Positions 36,314-45,405 are shown, counted from the stretch's first letter. The stretch is DNA of 64,000 nt from Desertivirga arenae (GCF_017355785.1 NZ_JAFEWE010000018.1:1-64000), one strand, 5' to 3'. The notes: a model not told the origin generated them from the letters alone. Translations and numbers: made by a program.

Positions 36314-38278
36314 TTAAACACATTCTTTTGTTTGCTGCAGATCTTTAACCGGCTTATCCAGATTACAAAACCGGGATTGATTACTTTTGAACTCCGGTAT
36401 CAGGGTCTTAATACTTGCAACCATCCCCATCTCATCCATCTCATTCATATACGAGAAGATCTCGTTGAACTGGCTTACTACCTCTTGAAATGCGTAGGGC
36501 CTCACTTTTGCAATCATAATCTTTTTATTGTAGGTTGGCTTAGTATTTTCACCATTAGCCAGCAATTCCTCGTAAAGCTTTTCACCTTCTCTTAGCCCCG
36601 TATACTTAATTTCAATATCCCTGCCTAGTTCCTTTCCGCTGAGTTTGATCATTTTCACCGCGAGGTCATTGATCTTTACAGGCGTCCCCATATCAAAAAC
36701 GAATATCTCACCACCTTTTCCCATAGCCCCGGCTTCCAACACTAAATTGCAGGCTTCACTGATGGTCATAAAGTAACGAGTGATTTCAGGATGGGTTATC
36801 GTCAGGGGCCCGCCTGCTGCTATCTGCTTTTTAAACAAAGGCACAACGGAACCGTTAGAGCCCAGCACATTGCCGAACCGGGTTGTTATAAATTGAGTTC
36901 CCTTACCTCCAAGCTGAGTATTTAAAGACTGCGTATAGATTTCCGCTGCCCTCTTAGTTGCCCCCATAATATTAGTAGGATTAACCGCCTTATCCGTAGA
37001 CACCATTATAAACTTTCCAACTTCGTAGCTAACTGCAAGATTTGCAAGGTTATAAGTCCCCTGAATATTACAGTAGAAAGCTTCGTAGGGATGTTGCTCC
37101 TGCATCGGAACATGTTTGTACGCAGCGGCATGGAAAATAACATCTATCTTGTAAGTGCTGAAAATGTAATCGAGCCGCTTCTTATTCACTACATCCGTTA
37201 AAACCGGCACCAATTTCACGTCAGGCTTAAGGTTCTTTAGATCTATCACCAGATCGTGCAAAGGCGACTCTGCCTGATCAAGAACAATTAACAAAGAAGG
37301 TTCTTCTGCAATTATCTGACGGGCCAGCTCACTTCCGATAGAACCGGCCGCCCCGGTTACCATTATAGCCCGGCCCGAGATCATCGTCTGGATCTCTGCT
37401 TTATCTGTAGATATTTGCTCGCGGCCTAAAAGATCAAGGATCTCAATATCATGCAATTTTTCCGGTTTCTTCTTTTCCACAAACCAGATATCGTCATGAG
37501 GGATTACCTTAAGTTGAACGCCCGCCTTTTTACAAGCTTCAAATAGCTCTTCCTTTCGTGCATTTGAAATAAGCCGGGGCGAGGCGATGATTTGCTTTAT
37601 TCCGTTTTTCTTAGCATACTGCTCCAGTCCCCTGGCACTTACCACAGGAATACCATTGATCAGTTTACTGCATTTGCTTAACTCGTCATCAAAAAATGCA
37701 ACTACAGTAGTTTTATTTGCTCTGTCATTCTTGAGATAGTTAGATAATAGGATCCCTGATTCCCCAGCGCCAAAAACTCCAACTTTAAGTCCCTCGGCAG
37801 AAGCAGTACGAGCAAATACAAAAACATATCTGATTCCGATCCTATAGTTAAAAAACAGGAACAGGCTCATTACAGAGCTAAGAAAATAATAATAAAGGAT
37901 AATAGTAGATGAATTGTTAAGTAAAGTAATTCCTATAATTTCAATGCTAAATAATAAAGTTAACTGAATTGCGCTGGTTTTAAGGAGAGTAAGGATGTCT
38001 TCCAATGAAGTATGCCTGATCACTCCCCGATAGCTCCTGGTGATTGATGTACTTATTAGTCCCGTTACAGTAAACTTAATAAGGGAGGAATAGAATGGGA
38101 TCTGAAAATAGAAGTTATCGCTCTGTGAAATAAACACAAACACCAGCAACGCCGACACAAAAGAAAAGAACACATCAATTAATAAGATCAACCATGGTGG
38201 TTGAAAGTTTAACGTGTTCACTCTATACTTAAACCTGTTAACCATAACTGTAATTTCCCCTTTACTCCGACTCAACAT
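36314..38278 (-). CDS. Membrane-anchored UDP-GlcNAc 4,6-dehydratase (CapD/PglF/WbpM-like)
   Basis: A 654-residue protein. About four TM helices lie in residues 20-145. A CoA-binding-like Rossmann domain (GVFGAGESGILLSNYL) is followed by the catalytic SDR domain with TGAAGSIGSELARQI near 311. STDKAVNPTNIMGATKRAAE near 430-450 provides the Asp-Lys and Met-x3-Lys residues used by PglF-type enzymes in place of Tyr-x3-Lys. The reaction is UDP-GlcNAc to the 4-keto-6-deoxy sugar, the first step toward bacillosamine or QuiNAc. It is the first gene of the minus-strand locus. An in-frame ATG at 38245 is an alternative to 38278. Confidence 0.93.
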   Translation of the reverse strand: MLSRSKGEITVMVNRFKYRVNTLNFQPPWLILLIDVFFSFVSALLVFVFISQSDNFYFQIPFYSSLIKFTVTGLISTSITRSYRGVIRHTSLEDILTLLKTSAIQLTLLFSIEIIGITLLNNSSTIILYYYFLSSVMSLFLFFNYRIGIRYVFVFARTASAEGLKVGVFGAGESGILLSNYLKNDRANKTTVVAFFDDELSKCSKLINGIPVVSARGLEQYAKKNGIKQIIASPRLISNARKEELFEACKKAGVQLKVIPHDDIWFVEKKKPEKLHDIEILDLLGREQISTDKAEIQTMISGRAIMVTGAAGSIGSELARQIIAEEPSLLIVLDQAESPLHDLVIDLKNLKPDVKLVPVLTDVVNKKRLDYIFSTYKIDVIFHAAAYKHVPMQEQHPYEAFYCNIQGTYNLANLAVSYEVGKFIMVSTDKAVNPTNIMGATKRAAEIYTQSLNTQLGGKGTQFITTRFGNVLGSNGSVVPLFKKQIAAGGPLTITHPEITRYFMTISEACNLVLEAGAMGKGGEIFVFDMGTPVKINDLAVKMIKLSGKELGRDIEIKYTGLREGEKLYEELLANGENTKPTYNKKIMIAKVRPYAFQEVVSQFNEIFSYMNEMDEMGMVASIKTLIPEFKSNQSRFCNLDKPVKDLQQTKECV

Positions 38279-38422
38279 TGAACGAAGTTGATACCTTTAA
38301 CAAACTTTAAGCGGGATATATGGGAGATCCGCCTAAACTCATCGATACTTGATACGAAGTGTTTTGCTGCAGGTTTCGGTCTAATTGCTAAAACTGCATT
38401 TTTCAACTTCTTAAAGTTCGCA

Positions 38423-38453
38423 AAGGTAAAAAAAATTAACAATAGAGTAAACC
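38423..38453 (-). promoter_or_regulatory. Candidate Bacteroidota promoter of the polysaccharide locus
   Basis: On the minus strand, TACCTTTG (38430-38423) matches the TAnnTTTG -7 box. TTTA (38453-38450) stands 19 bases upstream, near the TTTG -33 consensus. The start would be near 38416, about 140 bases before the dehydratase ATG. This is a pattern match only. Confidence 0.45.
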
Positions 38454-38538
38454 CTCCTTCCCGGCAAGAAATAGAGAAAGGAAAAGGACAAAGCGTAGAA
38501 AAAAAATCCCTGGCAGGCTTATAAAGAATGCTTTAATT

Positions 38539-38570
38539 AACGATAGATAAATTTCCATTTATCTATCGTT
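38539..38570. repeat. Perfect 13-bp inverted repeat in a divergent promoter region
   Basis: Arms AACGATAGATAAA and TTTATCTATCGTT are perfect, with a 6-base loop. It lies between the divergent dehydratase (38278, minus) and deacetylase (38685, plus) genes. Termination is not expected in a divergent gap, so an operator, a processed 5' leader or a recombination site are options. Confidence 0.7.
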
Positions 38571-38684
38571 GATAATTTAAAGGAAATTTTCCTCTGATAA
38601 GATTGCTTAATTTATCCAGAGCAAAACAAAGACGTTTCTGGTATAGGCTTTGTTAAATAATCTGCTGAAATTGATTTCCTATTA

Positions 38685-39514
38685 GTGAAGGTTCCAGTAT
38701 TAATGTACCACGCGGTTAGTCCTCAAATCACGGGTGCGACAAATATTAATCCCGTCCATATACCTTTAAGCAGCTTTATTGATCAAATGAGGTGGTTGAA
38801 AAATGAAGGCTATCAAACTCTATCCATAGAGGAGCTTCTTATCTATAAAAAATATAAAAAGGAGCTCTCCAAAAAAGTAGTACTCACTTTTGACGACGGA
38901 TATCTGTCTTTACTTGAACACGTCACCAAGGTATTGAAAGAAAATAATTTTAAAGCGACGCTATTTTTAACAACAGCTTCTGTCGGTTCTAAGAGCTATA
39001 ATGAGCTAAGCCATTTAGGAAAATCTTATCCCGAAAATGACCGGCCTTTAAACTGGAGAGAGTTGCAGGAAATGGAGCAATTGGGTTGGAGCATTGAAGC
39101 TCATGGTCACGAGCACAGGGTGCATAACATGCTGCCGGAGCAGGAGCTGAAATTTGAGATGGAGATGTGTAAGCAGTTAATAGATCAGAATTTAAATACC
39201 TCTTGCTCTCATTATTCCTTTCCGTGGGGCCGATATAACATGCTATGTTTAAAGAGTCTCGAGGAGCTAACTTCTTTTCGGGGTTTTCGGTTCAACCGGG
39301 TCTTGTAACAAATAAAAGCGACACAAGAAGGCTGCCGCGAATAGAAGTTAACAGATTTATCGATCTGGAGACATTTAAAAAGTTGGTCCTGCTGGGATAT
39401 CCTAATCATAAACAGAAATATAAAAATAAACTTATCTCTCTTCTCTACTGCAATCCGATAATTAAGGATCTGTTAAAGACTTTAAATGATAAGTTTAACA
39501 ATAGAATTACATGA
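38685..39514 (+). pseudogene. Polysaccharide deacetylase broken by a single-base frameshift
   Basis: Frame 1 from GTG 38685 encodes 207 residues: VPVLMYHAVSPQ, the catalytic VVLTFDDGYLSLL, IEAHGHEHRVHN with metal histidines, and SFPWGRYN. It then ends NRVL at TAA 39306-39308. The missing C-terminus (GFSVQPGLVTNKSDTRRLPR onward) continues in a second frame to TGA 39512-39514. Adding one G to the GGGG at 39280-39283 joins them into one protein of about 276 residues, normal for a NodB-domain protein. The second frame overlaps the next start by ATGA, so it is clearly the native 3' end. It is a true frameshift, a slippage product or a sequencing error. The visible 207 residues keep the metal-site motifs but lose the C-terminal strands. 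Confidence 0.85.
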
Positions 39515-40272
39515 ATTACTTTTCTCAAATAACATTACTGATTACACACTATAACCGATCTTCCTCTTTAAATAGATTGCTTGCAACATTAAAGGAGTTA
39601 GACATTTTTTTTGCGGAAATTATTGTATCTGATGATGGAAGTGATGCACTTCATTTGAAAGAATTGAGACAGTTTCAGGCAACTTATAAATTCTCTCTGA
39701 TCACCGCGGAAAAAAACTCCGGACTTGGCAATAATATTAATAAAGGACAAAAGGAAGTAAAAACACCATACACTTTGTATGTGCAAGAGGATTTCGAGCT
39801 ACAAGTGGTATTCACAGATATTTTAAGAGAATCAGTTACTTTACTGGAAAAAGATTCCGCTCTTGACTTAATAAGGTATTTTGCACACTTCAGATACCCT
39901 TACCTAAGTGATTATGCTACTGATTTTGAAGAAGTGACTATTCCTGCCATAGCACTTGATTACAACAAAATCTATGCTTACAGCGACACCCCCCATTTAC
40001 GCAGAACTTCTTTTTGTGAAAAGTTTGGCTGGTATGCTGAAGGGATAAATAGTGATCGTATGGAATATAGAATGTGTATTTCATTTTTAAAGAAAAAAGG
40101 TAAATGTTTAATCCATAAAGATTTCAAATCGATATTTAAACATTTAAACTTCGAAGAAGAACCAAGCACAGTTGTCAGACCATCCTATCAGCAATCGACA
40201 GGAATTTTTATAGGCACTTTAAGATATATATATCGCCAGCTAAGGTACAATTTCGATCTAATTTCATTTTAA
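39511..40272 (+). CDS. Glycosyltransferase family 2-like
   Basis: A 253-residue GT-A protein. It has ITLLITHYNRSSSLNRLLA at the N-terminus, EIIVSDDGSDALHLKEL, NSGLGNNINKGQ, and YVQEDFEL in the DxD position (ED-type) near residue 92. Its start overlaps the end of the frameshifted deacetylase gene by 4 bp, so the two form a cassette. Premature termination upstream could reduce its translation. Substrate unknown. Confidence 0.85.
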   Translation: MNYFSQITLLITHYNRSSSLNRLLATLKELDIFFAEIIVSDDGSDALHLKELRQFQATYKFSLITAEKNSGLGNNINKGQKEVKTPYTLYVQEDFELQVVFTDILRESVTLLEKDSALDLIRYFAHFRYPYLSDYATDFEEVTIPAIALDYNKIYAYSDTPHLRRTSFCEKFGWYAEGINSDRMEYRMCISFLKKKGKCLIHKDFKSIFKHLNFEEEPSTVVRPSYQQSTGIFIGTLRYIYRQLRYNFDLISF

Positions 40273-40975
40273 AATTTTCTCTCTCAATATTCTCGTGGTT
40301 CCATCTCAAAAAGGCATTTCAAGAAACTTAGTTGAGAAATACGTGAGATTTTATCGGAGAAATGCGTTGGTACAAAAGTTAATTTGTACCAACGATAACC
40401 ATAGGTAGACTGATAACCGATTAGTAAGATTAAGATTTTCATCCAGCTTAGAATTCTTGTTAAGCCGTGATAAATAAATAATTGAGCCGTCTTTTATAAA
40501 ACCTTATTACCTATTTAATAGCTGTTGAATAGTAGACACCAGACCTATAAATAAAACAGTATCGACAAGAACTGTAAAAACAAAGGTCTGTCCTATTGAA
40601 AACAAATCAACATCAGAGGTTCTGAGAACTTTTTTAAGGAGTAGAATTGTCATAGATGATGTAGAGCCATATTTTTCTGAACTAGTGGCCTGCGCATGCT
40701 CATTCCCATCGCAGACCTATATTTCGAACAAATATCCGTATAAATAGCTTTAAAAAAATCACCTTAAATAGCGATTTACGTAAATACCCGTTTTCAGGTA
40801 TACGTACACCTTTTTACGGACATACTCATATAGTTTAAGCGATATTATTATTGCAAGAAGATTTACCTAAAAGTGGAAAGAAATTAGCAGTCATCCGGAG
40901 ACGTATCTTTTCCAGGAAATGAAATGGCAGGCAGACTACAAAGCTTTTCCGAGTTGGAATACTCAAAAAGACCTA
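40273..40975. other. Convergent intergenic region with a perfect inverted repeat
   Basis: About 700 bp between two stop codons. The main feature is a perfect 12-bp inverted repeat, CGTTGGTACAAA/TTTGTACCAACG with a 6-base loop, at 40365-40394. A near-palindrome around GGTATACGTACACC lies near 40798. No ORF or RNA gene that I can support was found. The region is AT-rich and may be decayed DNA. Confidence 0.55.
40365..40394. terminator. Perfect inverted repeat after the GT2 gene, possible terminator
   Basis: 12-bp perfect arms with loop AGTTAA, about 90 bases after the GT2 stop and in a convergent gap. There is no T-tract, so intrinsic termination is uncertain. Its geometry (perfect stem, 6-base loop) matches the repeat at 38539-38570 on the other side of the two-gene cassette, although the sequences differ. 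Confidence 0.4.
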
Positions 40976-41647
40976 TTAAAGCTGGAGACTTATTAAGTTA
41001 TTTTTCATTGCATATAACACAAGACCCGCTGTATTTTTACATCCAGCTTTAAACAACAACCTTTTCCTATGGGTGTCGACTGTTCGCACACTTACATTAA
41101 GCTTTTCCGCAATGTCAGCATTCGTATATTCCTGACAGATAAGCTCAAGCACCTCAGCTTCTCTTTGTGTAATCCCGTCTGAATTTACAATTTTCCGAGT
41201 CTTTTCGTTATTTTCCCTTAACTTATCAACAACTTCGCTATTTAAATAGCTGCCAGTACGAAATACAGAATTTATAGCCCAAAGTAACTCACTAATCGCA
41301 CAATCTTTCGGTAAATAGGAGGCAACTCCAGCATTAATCATTTTTGCGATGGTTACGGCATCTATATGCATTGACAATACCAATACTTTAATTTCAGGAT
41401 ACTCTACCTGTAGCCTTTCATTAAGTTCCTCACCTGACATTACGGGCATGTCAACATCAATGATTGCAATGTCGGGCTTTTTCTCAGGGTATGCATTCAA
41501 ATGTTCAAGAAAAGCGATACCATCGCTATAAGTTTCAATAAAGTTAAACTCTGGGATAGTGCCAAGAGCCCGTGAAAGAAGTTCCCGAATTATTTTTTGA
41601 TCATCTACTAATGATATTTTAATTTGACTAGTCGGCCCCCAGTTCAT
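40976..41647 (-). CDS. NarL/LuxR-type response regulator
   Basis: A 223-residue two-domain regulator. The receiver has IKISLVDDQK (acidic pair at 15-16), the phosphoacceptor D64 in AIIDVDMPVMSG, and the conserved Lys in SYLPKDCA. The LuxR HTH (about 155-215) has ITQREAEVLELICQEYTNADIAEKLNVSVRTVDTHRKRLL in its expected order (quoted as landmarks ITQREAEVLEL, TNADIAEKL and SVRTVDTHRK). No histidine kinase lies in the window. It could control the neighbouring polysaccharide or adhesin genes; that is not shown by the sequence. Start is ATG at 41647. Confidence 0.92.
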   Translation of the reverse strand: MNWGPTSQIKISLVDDQKIIRELLSRALGTIPEFNFIETYSDGIAFLEHLNAYPEKKPDIAIIDVDMPVMSGEELNERLQVEYPEIKVLVLSMHIDAVTIAKMINAGVASYLPKDCAISELLWAINSVFRTGSYLNSEVVDKLRENNEKTRKIVNSDGITQREAEVLELICQEYTNADIAEKLNVSVRTVDTHRKRLLFKAGCKNTAGLVLYAMKNNLISLQL

Positions 41648-42067
41648 ACTTCTCTAACGATAAAATAAATGTCAAAACTAAAAAAACACAAATCCAATAT
41701 CAAAAACAATCAGCTGCTCTGATATACTATAAACAAAGCGTGTGCCTTCGGCGGAAAACTCTTTAATTTTATCGCAAAGCAAGCAATAGAAGGAGTTGTA
41801 GCAACATTAAAGGTAACTGACAATTCTAGATCTTCAAAATATGAGAGTAGTTTCCCCACAATTCCCCGCACCAAAAGAGAATAAGTTACAAATCAGATGA
41901 TAATATTCTCTAGTTAAAATATCTTTTTTTATTAACGCGGTCTTTTTGATTCCTTATAAAGAGAAATTATACAAGTTTCTAGCAGGAAGGTGGTAAACAA
42001 ACACTTCTCTTACAATTTCAGGCCGTATATTTGAACTGCAAATAAGCCCTTACTTGCATTTTCAGAG
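41648..42067. promoter_or_regulatory. Divergent regulatory region with a candidate promoter at 42026-42033
   Basis: About 420 bp between the response regulator (minus) and the small ORF (plus). TATATTTG at 42026-42033 fits the TAnnTTTG -7 box and would start transcription near 42040, about 28 bases before the small ORF. The -33 element is poor. Nothing else was recognised. Confidence 0.4.
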
Positions 42068-42187
42068 ATGAGTATATTTAAATTTATTTTATGTCCGCTT
42101 GGTTTTCATCGTTGGCGTTATCGTTTCGATGGATCAAGAAAAAAATGCTCCTGGTGCGAAAAACGCATCGATCTGCCCGGACATTAG
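42068..42187 (+). CDS. 39-residue Cys-containing small protein
   Basis: An ATG at 42068 opens a 39-codon frame ending TAG 42187. The product has LCPLGFHRWRYR and KKCSWCEKR: Cys9, His14, Cys28 and Cys31, a spacing that could bind zinc. The composition is basic and aromatic, with no TM segment. It resembles, in style only, short zinc-ribbon-like proteins of Bacteroidota. It sits just after a candidate promoter box and 39 bases before the AsmA-like gene, so it would be first in that transcript. Chance is possible at this length. Confidence 0.5.
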   Translation: MSIFKFILCPLGFHRWRYRFDGSRKKCSWCEKRIDLPGH

Positions 42188-42226
42188 ATACACTTTTCTT
42201 AAAGCAACCCTTCAGGCCACACACGA

Positions 42227-45200
42227 ATGAAACCTCTTTCAAAATACTTATTTATCTTAATCTTCTCCCTTTTCATAACCCTTCTTTCGGTAATGGCGTT
42301 GATGCCCTACTTGATGCCCCAGAGTTTTTCAGAGAAGGTAAAACAAAACGTTAATAGCAATATCAATGGTGAAGTTTCTTTTGCTCAGATGAAGTTATCC
42401 TTCTTTGAGCACTTTCCAACGCTAACTCTGTCATTATACCAGGTTTCGCTAAAGGGCTCGGCTCCTTTTGCTTCAGACACCCTTCTAAAGGCAGACGAAC
42501 TTGCCTTGGGAATTAATTTAAAAAGCTTAATAAGTAATGAGGTAATTGTTAACAGGATCTATCTCGACAGCGGACAAATCAGCGTAAAGGTTGATAGTCT
42601 AGGAAGGGCGAACTATAATGTGCTGAAGGACAGTAAAAGTTCTTCCTCTGGTTCTGGGCAGAGTTCGTCTTTAAAGATCGAAGACATTAGCATCACCCGG
42701 AGTAATTTAAGTTACGAAGACAAGAGCTTGCCGATGGTTATCAAGGCTAAAGGCCTTTCCTATTCAGGCAAAGGGGATTTAAGCAAAAAGATATTTGACC
42801 TTACAAGCCGTGCTGAAATTGAAAATTTCGACTTCATCTACGACAGCATCCCTTATTCTGCAGGAAGAAAGGTCAAAGCTGACCTTATAACCCGGATAAA
42901 TACGAGCTCTCTTCAGCTTAGCTTCATAAAAAACAACCTTAGGATAAATCAAGTTCCCCTAAATTTTGCCGGGAGATTCGAATTCCTGGCCAACGGGTAC
43001 GATCTGGATTTCAAACTGGAAAGCAGAAACGCCGACCTCGGAAGCTTAATAACTACCCTTCCTCCACAGTATCTGGAATATTTCAAGAACTTCGATGTAG
43101 AAGGAAAATCGACTTTTGAACTAGGATTAAAAGGACGCTATGTTGCAGAAAGCAATCAATTTCCCAGCCTGAACCTGACAGGCAGGATTGACGACGGAAG
43201 CTTTCGCCACCAACAAAGCCCGGTCCCGCTGGATAATATTTCGGTCAGGATCAAGGGTGCTATCCCTAATATGGATATTGAAAAGGCAATCCTGGATCTG
43301 GATACGCTAAGTTTTAATGTTGCCGGAGGTTCCTTAGCTGGCTCCTTACACACTCGCGGCCTCACTAACCCTTTCATCAATGCTAACCTTCAGACCCGGC
43401 TCGACCTTGCCAAGGTTAATAAAGCCTTAAACATACAGAAGATCAGTACGCGTGGGTTACTCAATCTTAGCCTCAGTGCAAGTGGTCATCTGCGACATGA
43501 GCTCAGAAAAACGGGGAGAGGAAAGGTCGATACGATCCTGAAAAGCATTCCACAGTTTGAACTTAACACAAATCTGGCCAATGGCTATTTTAAATATCTG
43601 CCAATGCCTGGCAATATCGATTATATTGATTTAAGCTTCCGCGCTTCCTGTCCTGACAGCAATTATAAGAACCTTGTGCTTGATCTGAAAAAAATAGACA
43701 GCCGATGGTTGAACAACTACCTGAACGGATATATCAAGCTAGAGCATTCCCCTTCCCTAACAGTTGATACACGGATCAATGGTTTCGTCGATCTTGCCTC
43801 CATTCATAAGATATATCCAATACCTGGACTAACAATGAAGGGGGCTTTAAAGATGGATATCCGGTCTAAAGGATCTTTGGCAATAAAGCAGCGGAAATAT
43901 CCAACTACCAATGCATCTATTTCTTTAAAGGATGGATTTATTAAAACATCTAAAAGTCCATACCCTATCAGCAAAATTGAGGTTAACTCTGTCTTTTATA
44001 ACAAGAATAGTGCGGCAAAAGATTTTCGACTGGTCATTGCACCTTTGTCTTTCAACTTTGTTAGCCAACCCTTTGTCTTAAGAGCAAACCTGGCCGATCT
44101 GAATAACCTTGCTTACAGAATCTCATCCCGCGGAACGTTAGATATAGGGAAACTTTATAGTGTTTTTGCATCCAATGATTATAATGTGCAGGGCTTGGTC
44201 CGTACAGACCTTGAACTTGCAGGAAGACAAAAGGATGCTAATAGCGGCAATTACAAAAAGCTCTTCAACCAGGGTACTTTCAGAATCAGAGATCTTGCTC
44301 TAAGCTCTGAACTCTTACCCAAACCATTTAAGGTAAATAAAGGCATTTTTAGTTTCAGCAACGACAGAATAAATTTTCACGCCTTCAAAGCTAGCTATGG
44401 CCAGAGCAAAATTGCATTAGAAGGTAACGTTTCTAATATTATCGATTACTTTACTACATACAGGGGAGTGCTAAGGGGCAACTTCAAACTAAAAAGCGAT
44501 TTAATCGTTGCGGATGAATTTCGTACAGTAACCGAAATACCTACAGGCTCGAATACCGCAGCAACAAAGCCAGGTGTAATAATTATTCCTACTAACATCA
44601 ACCTTCATTTTACCGGAGCAGCGAAAGAAGTAAATTATGGGGGAATGAAATTTAACAAAATGCTCGGAACACTAAGCATAAAAAATGGTCAACTGGACCT
44701 ACAGGATCTAAGTACCACTTTTATTGGAACTCCGGTAAAAATGACTGCGGCTTATAAAAGCTTTTCTCCTAAAACAGCCTATTTTCAATATGCGATCAAC
44801 GCTAAAGACTTTGACATCCAAAAGGCTTATAAAAGCAGTGCGGTCTTTAGAGAACTTGCCTCATCTGCAGCACATGTTAGAGGCACTGTTTCCCTTGATT
44901 ATAAATTAAGCGGTAGATTAAATGGTAACATGGAGCCTGTCTATCCATCAATAAAGGGCGACGGCTTGATATCCGTTAAAAACGTTAAGCTAAAAGGCTT
45001 TAAGCTCTTTAATGCGGTCAGTAAAAAAACAGGGCATAAAGACCTGCAGGATCCTAAAATGAGCCAGATTAACATTCGCTCTTCCATTGCCAATAATATT
45101 ATCAGCATCGAAAGAACACGTTTGAAAATTGCAGGCTTCAGACCACGGATCGAGGGGCAAGTGAGCTTTGATGGCGACCTTAACCTCCAGTTCAGGCTTG

Positions 45201-45355
45201 GCTTACCTCCTTTTGGCATCCTCGGTATTCCGATCCAAGTAAGAGGATCACAGGAAAATCCGAAACTAAAGATCGGACGTGCTAAAGAGGAAGACAAACT
45301 TCAAGACAAAGAAGACGAAGCAGAAGAAGTGGTGATGAAGACACAAAACCTATAA
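42227..45355 (+). CDS. Large AsmA-family protein
   Basis: A 1042-residue protein anchored by one N-terminal TM helix (about residues 8-30). A long periplasmic region of repeating beta-strand modules follows, with AsmA-type landmarks such as VNRIYLDSGQISVKVDSLG near 110, IEDISITRSNLSYED and the AsmA C-terminal domain near 850-1010. The last 25 residues are strongly charged (REE/KEDE-rich). AsmA-like proteins are bridge-like lipid-transfer or outer-membrane-homeostasis proteins between the two membranes. The gene is followed directly by a palindromic terminator whose first bases overlap its stop codon. Start is ATG. Confidence 0.88.
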   Translation: MKPLSKYLFILIFSLFITLLSVMALMPYLMPQSFSEKVKQNVNSNINGEVSFAQMKLSFFEHFPTLTLSLYQVSLKGSAPFASDTLLKADELALGINLKSLISNEVIVNRIYLDSGQISVKVDSLGRANYNVLKDSKSSSSGSGQSSSLKIEDISITRSNLSYEDKSLPMVIKAKGLSYSGKGDLSKKIFDLTSRAEIENFDFIYDSIPYSAGRKVKADLITRINTSSLQLSFIKNNLRINQVPLNFAGRFEFLANGYDLDFKLESRNADLGSLITTLPPQYLEYFKNFDVEGKSTFELGLKGRYVAESNQFPSLNLTGRIDDGSFRHQQSPVPLDNISVRIKGAIPNMDIEKAILDLDTLSFNVAGGSLAGSLHTRGLTNPFINANLQTRLDLAKVNKALNIQKISTRGLLNLSLSASGHLRHELRKTGRGKVDTILKSIPQFELNTNLANGYFKYLPMPGNIDYIDLSFRASCPDSNYKNLVLDLKKIDSRWLNNYLNGYIKLEHSPSLTVDTRINGFVDLASIHKIYPIPGLTMKGALKMDIRSKGSLAIKQRKYPTTNASISLKDGFIKTSKSPYPISKIEVNSVFYNKNSAAKDFRLVIAPLSFNFVSQPFVLRANLADLNNLAYRISSRGTLDIGKLYSVFASNDYNVQGLVRTDLELAGRQKDANSGNYKKLFNQGTFRIRDLALSSELLPKPFKVNKGIFSFSNDRINFHAFKASYGQSKIALEGNVSNIIDYFTTYRGVLRGNFKLKSDLIVADEFRTVTEIPTGSNTAATKPGVIIIPTNINLHFTGAAKEVNYGGMKFNKMLGTLSIKNGQLDLQDLSTTFIGTPVKMTAAYKSFSPKTAYFQYAINAKDFDIQKAYKSSAVFRELASSAAHVRGTVSLDYKLSGRLNGNMEPVYPSIKGDGLISVKNVKLKGFKLFNAVSKKTGHKDLQDPKMSQINIRSSIANNIISIERTRLKIAGFRPRIEGQVSFDGDLNLQFRLGLPPFGILGIPIQVRGSQENPKLKIGRAKEEDKLQDKEDEAEEVVMKTQNL

Positions 45356-45395
45356 AAGCAAAAAGGAGGCCCGGGCCTCCTTTTTGCTTTTATAG
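45350..45395. terminator. Perfect 46-bp palindromic bidirectional terminator
   Basis: Two 23-base arms are exactly complementary with no loop. The centre is GGAGGCCCGGGCCTCC, flanked by A-runs on the left and T-runs on the right. On either strand it gives a GC-rich stem followed by a T-tract. It spans the AsmA stop codon (45353-45355) and lies 11 bases before the stop of the convergent OmpA gene. Confidence 0.92.
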
Positions 45396-45405
45396 AGAAA
45401 ATGAA

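Noticed and set aside
38288-38524. Plus-strand frame of 78 codons upstream of the deacetylase
   Set aside because: It lies over the promoter region of the dehydratase, has no recognisable motif and a lysine-rich random-looking tail.
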